Below are positions 47,874 to 57,388 of a DNA stretch of 64,000 nucleotides, one piece after another. The notes beneath the pieces are model-generated. The model was not told where the DNA came from, did no database searches, and was given only the letters and a program-made list of their open reading frames with translations. Each line of letters starts with the position of its first letter. The first letter of the stretch is position 1. Origin of the DNA: JALORV01 sp963769745 (GTDB taxonomy: Bacteria; Pseudomonadota; Gammaproteobacteria; Burkholderiales; Burkholderiaceae_F); NCBI GenBank assembly GCA_963769745.1, contig CAVYNB010000015.1:1-64000 (forward strand). The letters are read 5' to 3'. The translations under genes and the position numbers were made by a program.

Positions 47874-48356
47874 ATGATGCAGATCGAGATCAGCAGCAAT
47901 CCGGACTGGATCGACATCGACCGGGTGTGGCGCTTCCTGCGCGATGAGGCCTACTGGTCGCGCGGGATTCCGCGCACCGTGGTGGAGCGTGCGATCGCAC
48001 ACTCACTGGTATGGGGCGCCTATGAAGTCAACGGCGCGGCGCGCAGCCAGGTCGGCTTCCTGCGCGTCGTCTCCGACCGGGCGACCTTCGCGTATCTTTG
48101 CGATGTGTTCGTGCTGCCGGAGTGGCGCGGACGGGGCATTGCGCAGCGGCTGCTCGCGGCGGCGCATGCCCACCCGGACCTGCAGGGCCTGCGCCGGTGG
48201 CTGCTGTTCACGCGCGATGCTCACGCCCTGTATGCCCGGGCCGGGTTCACACCGCTGACGAACCCGCGGCGCGGCATGGAGCGTCTCGACAGCGACGTTT
48301 ACATTGGGGCATCGACGCTGCAAGCCGGGATCGATCTGAGCGGAGAACTGACATGA
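47874..48356 (+). CDS. GNAT family N-acetyltransferase
   Basis: This 160-residue GNAT protein has the core acetyl-CoA motif VFVLPEWRGRGIAQRLLAAA near residue 79, and the ending ALYARAGFTPL typical of the family. The N-terminus WRFLRDEAYWSRGIPRTVVERAI is that of a common small acetyltransferase with no fixed substrate. GAGG lies before the doublet ATGATG. Its stop overlaps the argC ATG (ATGA), so the two genes are coupled. Confidence 0.9.
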   Translation: MMQIEISSNPDWIDIDRVWRFLRDEAYWSRGIPRTVVERAIAHSLVWGAYEVNGAARSQVGFLRVVSDRATFAYLCDVFVLPEWRGRGIAQRLLAAAHAHPDLQGLRRWLLFTRDAHALYARAGFTPLTNPRRGMERLDSDVYIGASTLQAGIDLSGELT

Positions 48357-49310
48357 GCAAGCCCACAGTCTTCATCGACGGCGAACACGGCACCACCGGT
48401 CTCGAGATCCGCGAGCGACTGGCGCACCACGCCGGCGTGCAGGTGCTGAGCCTGCCTCCCGAACAGCGCAAGGACGCTGCCGCCAAGCGCGCGGTCGTGG
48501 CGGCCGCCGACGTCGTGATCCTGTGCCTGCCGGACGATGCCGCGCGCGAGACGGTCGCGATGATCGGTGACGCGAAAACGCGCGTCATCGATGCGAGCAG
48601 CGCGCATCGCACGGCCGCGGGCTGGGTGTACGGATTTCCCGGAACTGACGGCCACCCAGCGTCGTGCGGTGGCTCAGGCGCGTTTCGTATCCAATCCCGG
48701 CTGCTACCCGACCGGCTTCCTGTCGATCGTGCGGCCGCTGCGCGAGCGCGACCTGCTGCCGGCCGGATACCCGGTCAGCGTGCACGCGGTGTCGGGCTAC
48801 ACCGGCGGCGGGCGCAAGCTGATCGAGCGCTACGAGCAGGCGGGGGCCGAGACGCCACCGAACTTCGTCGCCTACGGACTCAACCTCACCCACAAGCACC
48901 TCGGTGAAATGCAGACGCACGGCCTGCTCGAACGCCCGCCGGTGTTTGCACCGTCGGTCGGCGACTTCCGCCGCGGCATGCTGGTATCGGTTCCGCTGCA
49001 GACGTCCCTGCTGCCGCGCCGTGTGACCGGTGCGGAACTGCACGCGGCCCTGGCCGAACACTATGCGGGCGAGCACTTCGTCAGCGTTCGTCCGCTCAAC
49101 GATGCGACCGCGCTGCGTGACGGGGCCTACCTCGATGCCGAGGCATTGAACGGCAGCAATCGCCTTGAAGTCTTCGTGTACGCCAACGACGCCCAGCAGC
49201 AGGCGCTTTTGATCGCGCGGCTCGACAACCTTGGGAAGGGGGCCAGCGGAGCCGCGGTGCAGAACCTCAACCTGATGCTCGGACTGCCGGAATCGACCGG
49301 CCTCGAGTGA
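48353..49310 (+). CDS. argC: N-acetyl-gamma-glutamyl-phosphate reductase, type 2 (ArgC), one frameshift
   Basis: ArgC reduces N-acetylglutamyl phosphate to the semialdehyde, the third step of arginine synthesis. The protein is about 318 residues and of the shorter type 2 class, starting PTVFIDGEHGTTGLEIRERL. The catalytic Cys lies in VSNPGCYPTGFLS, and the substrate His region is in NLTHKHLGEMQ. An extra C in a CCC run near 48641 shifts the frame within WVYGFPELTATQRR. It is the second gene of the GNAT-argC-paiB-transglutaminase set. Confidence 0.94.
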
Positions 49311-49927
49311 TGCTGTACACGCCCGCTCACTTTGCGTTGCGCCAGCGCGAACTCGCCGGCGCGCTCATGCGCGCGCATCCGTTCGCGACGCTGATCACAC
49401 AGACGGCGGAGGAACCCTTCGTCACGCATGCGCCGCTGCTGCTCGACGATCGCACCGACCCATGGCAGTTGCATGGCCATGTGGCGCGCGCGAATCCACA
49501 CTGGCAGGCGTGGCGCGACGGCGATCTTCTGTTCGCCATCTTTCACGGCGGGGATGCCTATGTCTCGCCGTCGCTCTATTCGGTGCGCAAGGCGGTGCCG
49601 ACCTGGAACTATGCGGTCGTGCATGTCCGCGGCACGATTGCGATCAAGCACGACAGCGAGGGCAAGGAGCAGGTGCTGAAAGCACTGATCGACACACACG
49701 ACGCGCCGTACCGCGAGCAGTGGAACGAACTGGATCTTGCGTACCGTGAAGGCATGAAGGAAGGGATCGTTGCGTTCACGATCACGATCGATCGTGTCGA
49801 GGCGAAGTTCAAGCTCAGTCAGAACCGGCCGCTCGACGACCGTGAGCGGGTGCGCAATGCCATGCTCGCCGGTGGCGACAAGGGACGCGAGCTCGCCGCG
49901 TGGATGCAGCAGTTGAGCGCGGAATAG
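49310..49927 (+). CDS. paiB: PaiB-family FMN-binding protein
   Basis: This 205-residue protein is of the PaiB family, FMN-binding split-barrel proteins named as negative regulators of degradative enzymes in Bacillus. Landmarks are LYTPAHFALRQRELAGALMRAHPFATLIT at the start, HGHVARANPHW, DAYVSPSLYSVRKAVPTWNYAVVHVRG, and the tail KLSQNRPLDDRERV. The ATG overlaps the argC stop by one base (TGATG). Actual function in proteobacteria is not established. Confidence 0.92.
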   Translation: MLYTPAHFALRQRELAGALMRAHPFATLITQTAEEPFVTHAPLLLDDRTDPWQLHGHVARANPHWQAWRDGDLLFAIFHGGDAYVSPSLYSVRKAVPTWNYAVVHVRGTIAIKHDSEGKEQVLKALIDTHDAPYREQWNELDLAYREGMKEGIVAFTITIDRVEAKFKLSQNRPLDDRERVRNAMLAGGDKGRELAAWMQQLSAE

Positions 49928-49942
49928 CCGGATCGGCCGACC

Positions 49943-50846
49943 ATGACCCGTCACCTCGAGGTCGAGCACGTCACGACCTACTGCTACACAAAGCCGGTGC
50001 GGTTCGGGCAGCACCGCGTGATGTTCCGGCCGCGCACCGGCAACGACATCCGGCTGCTCGATGCACGCATCGACGTCAACGTGCCGTCGCAGATCGACTG
50101 GATGCTGGACACCTATTCGAACTCGGTCACGCTGGTCCAGCCGCAGCAGCACTGCGGCTGAACTGCAGATCCGATGCCGATTCCGCATCGAGCACGATGG
50201 TGTACGCGGCGTGACGGAGCTGCCGCTCGCGCCGCACGCACAGCGCTGGCCGTTCGACTACACGGCCGATGAGCGGCGTGATCTCGGGTCCCTGCTGGAG
50301 CGGCACTATCCGGACCCGAAGGGCCGCCTGTTCGAGTGGTGCCGTCCATTCCTGGCGCCGACGGTGCGGCCCGATACGCGCGAACTGCTGATGTCGATCG
50401 CGTCGACGATCAAGGCGCAATTCCGTTACGAGACGCGTGACGCCGAAGGGACGCAGACGCCGGACGAAACGCTACAGCGCGGCGCCGGGACCTGCCGTGA
50501 CTTTGCCCTGCTGATGATGGAAGTGGTGCGACGGCTCGGCATGGCGGCGCGCTTTGTTTCCGGTTACCTGTATGACCCGGCACTGGACCCGGGTGACAGC
50601 CGGTCTGCAGACACGGTTCTCAGTGGAGCGGGCGCGACGCATGCGTGGTTGCATGTGTACCTGCCGGGCGCAGGCTGGGTGCCATTTGATCCGACCAATG
50701 CGCTGTTCGGCGGCTCGAGTCTGATCCGGGTTGCTTATGCACGAGACCCCGGCCTGGCGGAACCGGTCGCCGGCGCCTGGTTCGGCGAGCCGGAGGTCTT
50801 CACGGAGATGAGGGTGCACGTCGGCGTGCGCAGCATCCCGGCCTGA
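49943..50846 (+). CDS. Transglutaminase-like cysteine peptidase family protein, one frameshift
   Basis: This protein has about 300 residues. An N-terminal beta region (HVTTYCYTKPVRFGQHRVMFRPR) precedes the transglutaminase core. The catalytic triad is visible as Cys in RGAGTCRDFALLMME, His in ATHAWLHVYLPG, and Asp in WVPFDPTNALFGG. An extra G near 50156 breaks the frame after QPQQHC. Homologues are commonly annotated as transglutaminase-like proteins of unknown role, sometimes linked to protein or peptide processing. It ends the operon 15 bp behind paiB. Confidence 0.86.
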
Positions 50847-50896
50847 AGCACGCTCGCCCGCTGCGCGCGGGTGCATCCGCAGATCGCCGCCGGCGT

Positions 50897-51616
50897 TCAG
50901 GCCGCTTCGCCCAGATAGGCCTCGCGCACCTTGGGGTCGGTCAGCAGATCATGCGCGTTGCCGCTCAACGTGATCAATCCCGATTCCATCACGTACGCTC
51001 GATGCGCCGCCTCGAGTGCGAGGCGCGCATTCTGCTCGACCAGCAGCATCGGCACCTTGCGGGCCGCGACGGTGCGGATGACCTCGAAGACTTTCTCGAC
51101 CATGATGGGCGACAGGCCCATCGAGGGCTCGTCGAGCAGCAGCAGCTTGGGCTGGCTCATCAGCGCGCGTGCCATGGCCAGCATCTGCTGTTCGCCACCG
51201 GACAGCGTGCCGGCGAGCTGCCTGGCACGCTCCTTCAGGCGGGGAAAGATCGCGAACATCTCGTCGATGTCGCGCTTGATGCCGGCGTCGTCATTGCGCA
51301 CGAACGCGCCCATCTGCATGTTCTCGGTCACCGTCATGCGGGCGAACACCCCGCGTCCCTCCGGAACCATGGCCAGGCCCTGCGCCAGCAGCTGGTAGGA
51401 CGCCAGTCCGCGCGTCGTGCGGCCCATGTAGTCGATCTCGCCGGCCCACGCCTGTGTGCTGGTGATCGCCTTCAAGGTGGAGGTCTTGCCGGCGCCGTTG
51501 GCGCCGATCAGCGTCACCAGTTCGCCGGCGCGCACCTCGAGGTCGACGCCCTTGACCGCCTGAATGCCTCCGTAGGCGACCTTCGAGCCCGCGACGCGAA
51601 GGACGACGTCACTCAC
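50897..51616 (-). CDS. livF: Branched-chain amino acid ABC transporter ATP-binding protein LivF
   Basis: This 239-residue ABC ATPase has the Walker A GANGAGKTST near residue 39, signature LSGGEQQMLAMARAL, and Walker B LLLLDEPSMGLSP. The order livK-livH-livM-livG-livF is complete. The GTG at 51616 lies two bases after the livG stop; the frame is open further upstream but no family sequence lies there. Confidence 0.96.
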   Translation of the reverse strand: MSDVVLRVAGSKVAYGGIQAVKGVDLEVRAGELVTLIGANGAGKTSTLKAITSTQAWAGEIDYMGRTTRGLASYQLLAQGLAMVPEGRGVFARMTVTENMQMGAFVRNDDAGIKRDIDEMFAIFPRLKERARQLAGTLSGGEQQMLAMARALMSQPKLLLLDEPSMGLSPIMVEKVFEVIRTVAARKVPMLLVEQNARLALEAAHRAYVMESGLITLSGNAHDLLTDPKVREAYLGEAA

Positions 51617-51618
51617 GC

Positions 51619-52413
51619 TCAGGCCGCCTTCGTCGCCACGTCCTTGTGGCCGCCACCGAGGTACGCCTCGATCACCGCCGGATCGCGCTGGACATCGGCC
51701 GGGGCGCCGACCGCGATCATCTTGCCGTAGTCGAGCACGGTCACACGGTCGCACAGGCCCATCACCAGCTTCACGTCGTGCTCGATCAGCAGGATCGTGA
51801 TGCCGTCCCGGCTGATCGCCTCGAGCAGCGCGCGCAAGGCGAGTTTTTCGGTCGCGTTCATGCCGGCGGCCGGTTCGTCGAGTGCGAGCAGCTTGGGTTC
51901 GGTCGCCAGTGCCCGAGCGATCTCGAGGCGGCGCTGGTCACCGTAGGCCAGGGTGCGGGCCTGGTAGTCGGCGTACTTGCGTATGCCGACATACTCGAGC
52001 AGCTCGAGCGAGCGCGCCTTGATCGCGCGCTCTTCCTCGATGGTCCTGCGCGTGCGCAGGATCGCACCGAGGGCGGTCGCGTGCGTGCGCACGTGGCGAC
52101 CGACCATGACGTTCTCGAGCGCCGTCATGTCCGGGAACAGTCGGATGTTCTGGAACGTGCGCGCGATGCCGGCCTGGGCGACCCGATGCACATCGGTCGG
52201 CGAGTACGGTTTGCCATCGAGCTCGAACGTGCCGGAATCCGGCGTGTAGAGGCCGGTGATCACGTTGAAGAAGGTCGTCTTGCCCGCGCCGTTCGGACCG
52301 ATGAGTCCATAGATCTCACCGCGGCCGATCTCGATGCCGACGTCCGACAGCGCCTGCAGACCGCCGAAGCGCTTGTTGACATTACCCACCCGCAGCACGA
52401 GTTCGCGCATCAC
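51619..52413 (-). CDS. livG: Branched-chain amino acid ABC transporter ATP-binding protein LivG
   Basis: This 264-residue ABC ATPase has the Walker A GPNGAGKTTFFNVITG near residue 40, the diverged signature LAYGDQRRLEIARALA that is normal for LivG, and LLALDEPAAGMN as Walker B. The ATG overlaps the livM stop by four bases. Confidence 0.96.
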   Translation of the reverse strand: MMRELVLRVGNVNKRFGGLQALSDVGIEIGRGEIYGLIGPNGAGKTTFFNVITGLYTPDSGTFELDGKPYSPTDVHRVAQAGIARTFQNIRLFPDMTALENVMVGRHVRTHATALGAILRTRRTIEEERAIKARSLELLEYVGIRKYADYQARTLAYGDQRRLEIARALATEPKLLALDEPAAGMNATEKLALRALLEAISRDGITILLIEHDVKLVMGLCDRVTVLDYGKMIAVGAPADVQRDPAVIEAYLGGGHKDVATKAA

Positions 52414-53540
52414 GCCCTCTGCGTCGCGGTGCGGCTGGCAGGATTGACGCCATGCTCAGGTGCCGGCCACAGTCCCTTCGGCCGGTACAGCATGATCAGC
52501 ACCATCGCCAGGCCGTAAAGCATCATGCGCAGGACTTCCGCGTCGACGATGACGTGGCCGAACAGGAACGTCTGGACCGGCACGACCGTGTGTCGCAGGA
52601 CTTCGGGGAACATCGAGAGCAGGACGGCGCCCAGAACCACGCCCGGGATGTGTCCCAGCCCGCCGAGCACGACCATCGCCAGCACGATGATGGATTCGTT
52701 CAGCGTGAACGACTCCGGCGAAACGAAGCCCTGGAATGCCGAGAACATCGCGCCCGATACTCCGCCGAAGGTCGCGCCGAGCGAGAACGCGAGCAGCTTG
52801 ACGTTGCGCACGTTGATGCCCATCGCCTTGGCGGCGATCTCGTCCTCGCGGATCGCCATCCAGGCGCGGCCGAGGCGCGAATCCTGCAGCCGCACGCAGA
52901 TGACTATCGTGAGGATCGTCAGCACCAGGAACAGGTAGTAATAGAGATACACCGACGGCAGGCTGATTCCGAGCAGGTTCTGGGTCTTGCCGAAATTCAC
53001 ACCGGCGATCGTGATCGGATCGATCAGCGTGATCCCCTGCGGCCCGTTGGTGATGTTCACGGGGGCATTCAGGTTGTTCAGGAAGATGCGGACGATCTCG
53101 CCGAAGCCGAGTGTCACGATCGCAAGGTAATCGCCGCGCAGCTTGAGCACCGGCGCACCGAGGATGATGCCGAACGTCGCCGCGATCCCGGCGCCGAGCG
53201 GTATCACGACCCAGATCGAGTTGTGCAATCCGGTCGGGAACATCTGCGCGATCCAGGGGAACGTGCTGGTGAGGTGCGGCGAGGCGAGCAGTGCGTACAT
53301 GTAGGCCCCGACCGCATAGAACGCGATGTAGCCGAGATCGAGCAGCCCGGCGAAGCCGACGACGATGTTGAGGCCCAACGCCAGCATCACGTACAGGCAT
53401 GCGAAGGCGAGCGCGCGAACCCATGCATTGCCGAGCTGCCCGACGATGAACGGCAGCAGCAGCAGGACGATGGCGATCGCTGCCGTCGCCAGCCAGACAC
53501 TGGAACGGTTCTGCGACAGGCGCGGCAGCAGGGTGCCCAT
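52410..53540 (-). CDS. livM: Branched-chain amino acid ABC transporter permease LivM
   Basis: This 376-residue permease has about ten hydrophobic segments. Family motifs are ALGLNIVVGFAGLLDLGYIAFYAVGAY near residue 56, LKLRGDYLAIVTLGFGEIVRI, and the late cytoplasmic EAA-like loop RAWMAIREDEIAAKAMGINV. It is preceded by livH with two bases between. Confidence 0.95.
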   Translation of the reverse strand: MGTLLPRLSQNRSSVWLATAAIAIVLLLLPFIVGQLGNAWVRALAFACLYVMLALGLNIVVGFAGLLDLGYIAFYAVGAYMYALLASPHLTSTFPWIAQMFPTGLHNSIWVVIPLGAGIAATFGIILGAPVLKLRGDYLAIVTLGFGEIVRIFLNNLNAPVNITNGPQGITLIDPITIAGVNFGKTQNLLGISLPSVYLYYYLFLVLTILTIVICVRLQDSRLGRAWMAIREDEIAAKAMGINVRNVKLLAFSLGATFGGVSGAMFSAFQGFVSPESFTLNESIIVLAMVVLGGLGHIPGVVLGAVLLSMFPEVLRHTVVPVQTFLFGHVIVDAEVLRMMLYGLAMVLIMLYRPKGLWPAPEHGVNPASRTATQRA

Positions 53541-53542
53541 GG

Positions 53543-54472
53543 TCAGGCGCGGTCGGCGACGCGTTCGCCGAGCAGTCCGGACGGCCGGAAGATCAGCACC
53601 AGCACCAGGATGGCAAACGCAAACACATCCTGGTAATGGCTGCCAAGCACGCCACCCGTCAGCTGTCCGATATAGCCGGCGCCCAGCGCCTCGATCAGCC
53701 CGAGCAGCAGTCCCCCGAGCATCGCGCCAGGGATGTTGCCGATGCCTCCGAGCACGGCGGCGGTGAATGCCTTGAGTCCGGGCAGAAAGCCCATGTAGAA
53801 GTGCGCGACGCCATACGTCGCCGCCAGCATCACGCCGGCGAGCGCCGCCAGCGCAGCGCCGATGGCGAACGTTGCCGCGATCACGAAGTTGGGGTTCACG
53901 CCCATCAGTCCCGCCACGCGCGGATTTTCCGAGGTCGCGCGCATTGCGCGGCCGAGCTTGGTGCGATTGACGAGCAGCATCAGTCCCACCATGACGATGG
54001 CCGAGAACGCGATCACGAGCAGCTTGGTGACCGTGACCGTGGCACCGCCGAACTCGATCGGCGCGTTCGTGATCAACTGCGGGAAGGTCAGGTAGTTGCG
54101 GCCCCAGACGAGCATCGCGACCGTCTGGATGACGATCGAAACGCCGATCGCGGTGATCAGCGGCGCCAGGCGAGGAGCGTTGCGCAGCGGTCGATAGGCC
54201 ACGCGCTCGATGACCAGGCTCAGCACGACGCAGACCGGGATCGCCGCCAGCAGGCCGGCCGAGATCAGCACCCAGCCCGGCAGCCCGGGGAAGAGCGCCT
54301 GCAGCAGCAGGATCGTCGACAGCGCGGTGAGTGCACCGACCGTCAGCACATCGCCGTGCGCGAAGTTGATCAGGTTGAGGATCCCGTAGACCATCGTGTA
54401 GCCGAGCGCGATCAGCGAATACATGCTGCCGAGCACGAGGCCGTTGAGGATCTGCTGGATGAACGTTTCCAT
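53543..54472 (-). CDS. livH: Branched-chain amino acid ABC transporter permease LivH
   Basis: This 309-residue permease starts METFIQQILNGLVLGSMYSLIALGYTMVYGILNLINFAHGD, the usual LivH opening. The EAA-like loop RTKLGRAMRATSENPRVAGLMGVN and GGIGNIPGAMLGGLLLG are present. The ATG at 54472 is chosen over a longer frame because it gives the family start. A terminator-like hairpin separates it from livK upstream, so the permeases may be made at lower level than the binding protein. Confidence 0.95.
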   Translation of the reverse strand: METFIQQILNGLVLGSMYSLIALGYTMVYGILNLINFAHGDVLTVGALTALSTILLLQALFPGLPGWVLISAGLLAAIPVCVVLSLVIERVAYRPLRNAPRLAPLITAIGVSIVIQTVAMLVWGRNYLTFPQLITNAPIEFGGATVTVTKLLVIAFSAIVMVGLMLLVNRTKLGRAMRATSENPRVAGLMGVNPNFVIAATFAIGAALAALAGVMLAATYGVAHFYMGFLPGLKAFTAAVLGGIGNIPGAMLGGLLLGLIEALGAGYIGQLTGGVLGSHYQDVFAFAILVLVLIFRPSGLLGERVADRA

Positions 54473-54563
54473 CGACGCCTTTTGTAAGCGGCTGGAGGCG
54501 CTATCTGGCCGCGCGATCGCGCATCGTAGCAAGGCGCCCGATGCGGGCCGGACTGTCCAAAGA

Positions 54564-54587
54564 AAACGGCACCCGAGGGTGCCGTTT
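54564..54587 (-). terminator. Intra-operon terminator between livK and livH
   Basis: A perfect 11-bp stem (AAACGGCACCC/GGGTGCCGTTT) with a two-base loop is followed, on the minus strand, by CTTTGG after the T-rich arm. It lies 18 bases after the livK stop. It probably lets most transcripts end after the binding-protein gene. Confidence 0.75.
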
Positions 54588-54604
54588 CGTGGAGCGGACA
54601 GGTC

Positions 54605-55795
54605 CTAGCGAACCGTCGAGAGGTACTCGAGCTTGTCGCCCGTGACCTTGAACATCGAGATGGCGCCGTTCTTGATGTCGCCCTTCTCGTCGAACACGAT
54701 CGTGCCGGTCAGGCCCGGGTAGTTCGTCGCCGGCACTGCGGCCGAGATCGCGGCGCGATCGGCCTTGCCAGAACGCTTGATCGCGTCGGCGATGATGTAC
54801 ACGGCGTCGTAGGAGTACGGCGAATAGATCTGCACGTCCTGGCCGAATTCCGCCTTGTACTTGGCCTTGAACTCCTCGCCCTTGGCAAGCTTCTCGACTG
54901 CCTCACCGGCCATCGAGCAGTGCATGATTCCGGCAGCATCGCCAGCCAGCTTGATGAACTCGGGCGAGCACACGCCGTCACCCGCCAGCAGCACCGACTT
55001 CAGGCCGAGCTGCTTCATCTGCTTGGCCATCGGGCCGGCGGTGGCGTCCATGCCGCCGTACATGACGACGTCGGGCTTGGCGCCGCGGATCTTGGTCAGG
55101 ATGGCATTGAAGTCCGTCGTCTTGTCGGTAGCGAACTCGCGGGCGACGATCTTGATGCCCTTTTCCTTCGCGACCTTCTCGACCACGTCGGCCAGGCCCT
55201 GGCCATAGGCGGTACGGTCATCGACGATCGCCATGGTCTTGGCCTTGAGCGCGTCGTGAGCGTAGTTGGCGAGCACGGCGCCCTGCTGGTTGTCGTTGGC
55301 GACGACGCGGAACGTGGTCTTGAAGCCCTGTTCGGTGAGCTTCGGGTTGGTCGCCGACGGCGAGATCTGGGTCATGCCGGCATCGGAATAGATCTTCGAG
55401 GCCGGGATCGACGTGCCCGAGTTCAGGTGGCCGACGACGGCAACGGCGCCGGAGTCGACGATCTTCTGCGCGGCAAGCGTGCCTTCCTTCGGATCGGCCT
55501 TGTCGTCTTCACCGAGGATCACGATCTCGAAGACCTGGTCGCCGATCTTGATGCCGCCGGCCGCATTGATTTCCTTGGCCGCGAGCTTGGCGCCGTTCTC
55601 GTTGTCCTTGCCCAGGTGGGCGATACCGCCGGTCAGCGGGGCCACGTGGCCGATCTTGATCTGGCCCTTTTGCGGGGCGGCTGCCGCAGCCTTGGGGGCC
55701 TCAGCCTTGGGGGCTTCCTCTTTCTTGCCGCAAGCGGCAAGCGCGACCGCGGCGGCAATCGCCAGCGGTGCAAGCTTGATGATCCGGTGATTCAT
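54605..55795 (-). CDS. livK: Branched-chain amino acid ABC transporter substrate-binding lipoprotein
   Basis: This 396-residue protein has a lipoprotein signal with lipobox LAA-C (residues 20-22 before the Cys), then a low-complexity Ala/Lys/Pro linker, and the LivJ/K-type fold opening QIKIGHVAPLTGGIAHLG. Ligand-site patterns are GHLNSGTSIPASKIY, QISPSATNPKLTEQ, VDDRTAYGQGLAD, and GYSYDAVY-like SYDAVYII. RBS GAGGAGA lies before the ATG at 55795. It is divergent from dadA. Ligands in this family are broader than Leu/Ile/Val. Confidence 0.93.
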   Translation of the reverse strand: MNHRIIKLAPLAIAAAVALAACGKKEEAPKAEAPKAAAAAPQKGQIKIGHVAPLTGGIAHLGKDNENGAKLAAKEINAAGGIKIGDQVFEIVILGEDDKADPKEGTLAAQKIVDSGAVAVVGHLNSGTSIPASKIYSDAGMTQISPSATNPKLTEQGFKTTFRVVANDNQQGAVLANYAHDALKAKTMAIVDDRTAYGQGLADVVEKVAKEKGIKIVAREFATDKTTDFNAILTKIRGAKPDVVMYGGMDATAGPMAKQMKQLGLKSVLLAGDGVCSPEFIKLAGDAAGIMHCSMAGEAVEKLAKGEEFKAKYKAEFGQDVQIYSPYSYDAVYIIADAIKRSGKADRAAISAAVPATNYPGLTGTIVFDEKGDIKNGAISMFKVTGDKLEYLSTVR

Positions 55796-55914
55796 GACCT
55801 TTTCTCCTCTATGAGTGTCGGCCGACTGGTGATGTGTCCTTGGGAACTGTTCTTGGGGACGTAGGCCCGGTGATTCTTCGCGGCGGCACCCGTTACTTGT
55901 GACAGGAACGCTAG

Positions 55915-55958
55915 CCTGCGAAAGCGCAGGATTGTACTCAGGTGCGAACCCCCTGCAA
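55915..55958 (-). promoter_or_regulatory. Candidate livK promoter with 5' hairpin
   Basis: On the minus strand TTGCAG (55958-55953) and TACAAT (55936-55931) are 16 bases apart. The start site would fall in a small perfect hairpin (CCTGCG-CTTT-CGCAGG, 55930-55915), leaving a leader of about 130 bases before livK. Confidence 0.4.
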
Positions 55959-56063
55959 GGCAGGCGTCTTGGCCCGCATGCCGGCGTTGCGTGGATGACT
56001 CGGCGTCCATGCCACCGGCCCTCCTTAGAATCGCGCTTTGACCAATACCCTCGGACCAGGCAC

Positions 56064-57321
56064 GTGCGCGTACTCGTCCTCGGCGCCGGCGTCGTCGGTG
56101 TTGCCAGTGCGTGGTTCCTGCGGGAGGCCGGGCACGACGTCGTCGTGGTGGATCGACAGCCCGGCCCGGCACTCGAAACGAGCTTCGCCAACGGCGGACA
56201 GATCTCCGCCAGCCACGCCGAACCCTGGGCCAATCCGGCCGCGCCGGGCAAGATCCTGCGCTGGATCGGCCAGCCGGATGCGCCGCTGCTGTTCCGGCCG
56301 CGTGCCGAACTGCAGCAGTGGCTCTGGGGCGCCGCCTTCCTGCGCGAGTGCCTTCCGTCCCGCACCGCTGCGAACATCCGGACGATCCTTGCGCTCGCCT
56401 TGCACAGTCGCGACGTCGTCAAGCGCCTGCGGCGTCGAGCTTGCGCTCGAGTACGACTGTGTCGAGCGCGGCATCCTGCACTTCTATACGGATCGCCGGG
56501 AATTCGAGGCGTCGCTGGCGCCGGCGGCCCTGATGCGCGAGCTCGGCTGCGGCCGCCGCTCGGTCTCGGCGGCGGAAGCGGTCGCGCTCGAGCCGGCGCT
56601 GGCACCGGTCGAGCACCGGATCGTCGGTGCGGACTATTGCGCCGAGGATGAGTCCGGCGATGCACATCGGTTCACGCAGCAGCTCGCGCAGCGCTGTGTC
56701 GAGCGGGGAGTGCAGTTCCGGTTCGACTCGACCGCGACATCGATCCTGCTGGCCGACGGACGCGCGCGCGGCGCTGTGCTGCGCGACGCCCAGGGCGGCC
56801 TGTCCGAGCAGCGGGCGGATGCGACGCTCGTGTGTCTCGGCGTGGAGTCGGTGGCCCTGCTGCGCGGAGTGGGCCAGCGCCTGATGATCTATCCGGGCAA
56901 GGGGTATTCGGCGACGCTCGACGTTATCGATCCGTCGAAGGCGCCCCAACTCAGCCTGACCGACGACGAGTTCAAGCTGGTCTTTTCGCGCTTTGGAAAC
57001 CGGTTGCGCGTGGCCGGGACCGCCGAGATCGCGGGCTGGGGCACGGAACTGGACCCCCTGCGATGCGAGACGCTGACGCGACGCACGGCGCAGCTCTTTC
57101 CGGGGGCCTGCGACTACGAAAAGCCGACCTACTGGGCGGGGCGGCGCCCGGTCACACCGTCCAACGTGCCCTATCTGGGGCGGGCCCGGATGGCGGGGCT
57201 CTTCCTGAACACCGGACACGGCACGCTGGGCTGGACACTCGGACCGGGAAATGGCGAGCTGATTGCGCAGGCGATCTCTGGCACCGCGACCCGCATCCCG
57301 CTGCCGGCGGACCGCCGCTGA
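56064..57321 (+). CDS. dadA: D-amino acid dehydrogenase small subunit (DadA), one frameshift
   Basis: DadA oxidises D-amino acids to keto acids, passing electrons to the membrane chain through FAD. The protein is about 418 residues. The FAD motif VLVLGAGVVGVASAWFLREAGHDVVVVDRQ is at the start, and TSFANGGQISASHAEPWANP follows, as is typical. An extra base near 56430 breaks the frame before LALEYDCVERGILHFY. The C-terminal YWAGRRPVTPSNVPYLG and NTGHGTLGWTLGPGNG complete the fold. The start is a GTG at 56064. It is divergent from the Liv transporter, so uptake and oxidation of amino acids could be linked. Confidence 0.92.
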
Positions 57322-57340
57322 GCTGCGCCGCCGACCGGGG

Positions 57341-57367
57341 AAATGAAAAGGGGCGCCGCAGCGCCCC
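57341..57367 (-). terminator. Terminator of the cytochrome c gene
   Basis: Stem GGGGCGC/GCGCCCC (57350-57367) with loop CGCA. On the minus strand it is followed by TTTTCATTTCC. It lies 21 bases after the cytochrome c stop and also just after the convergent dadA. Confidence 0.72.
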
Positions 57368-57388
57368 TCGAATTTCGTCGACAGCGGT

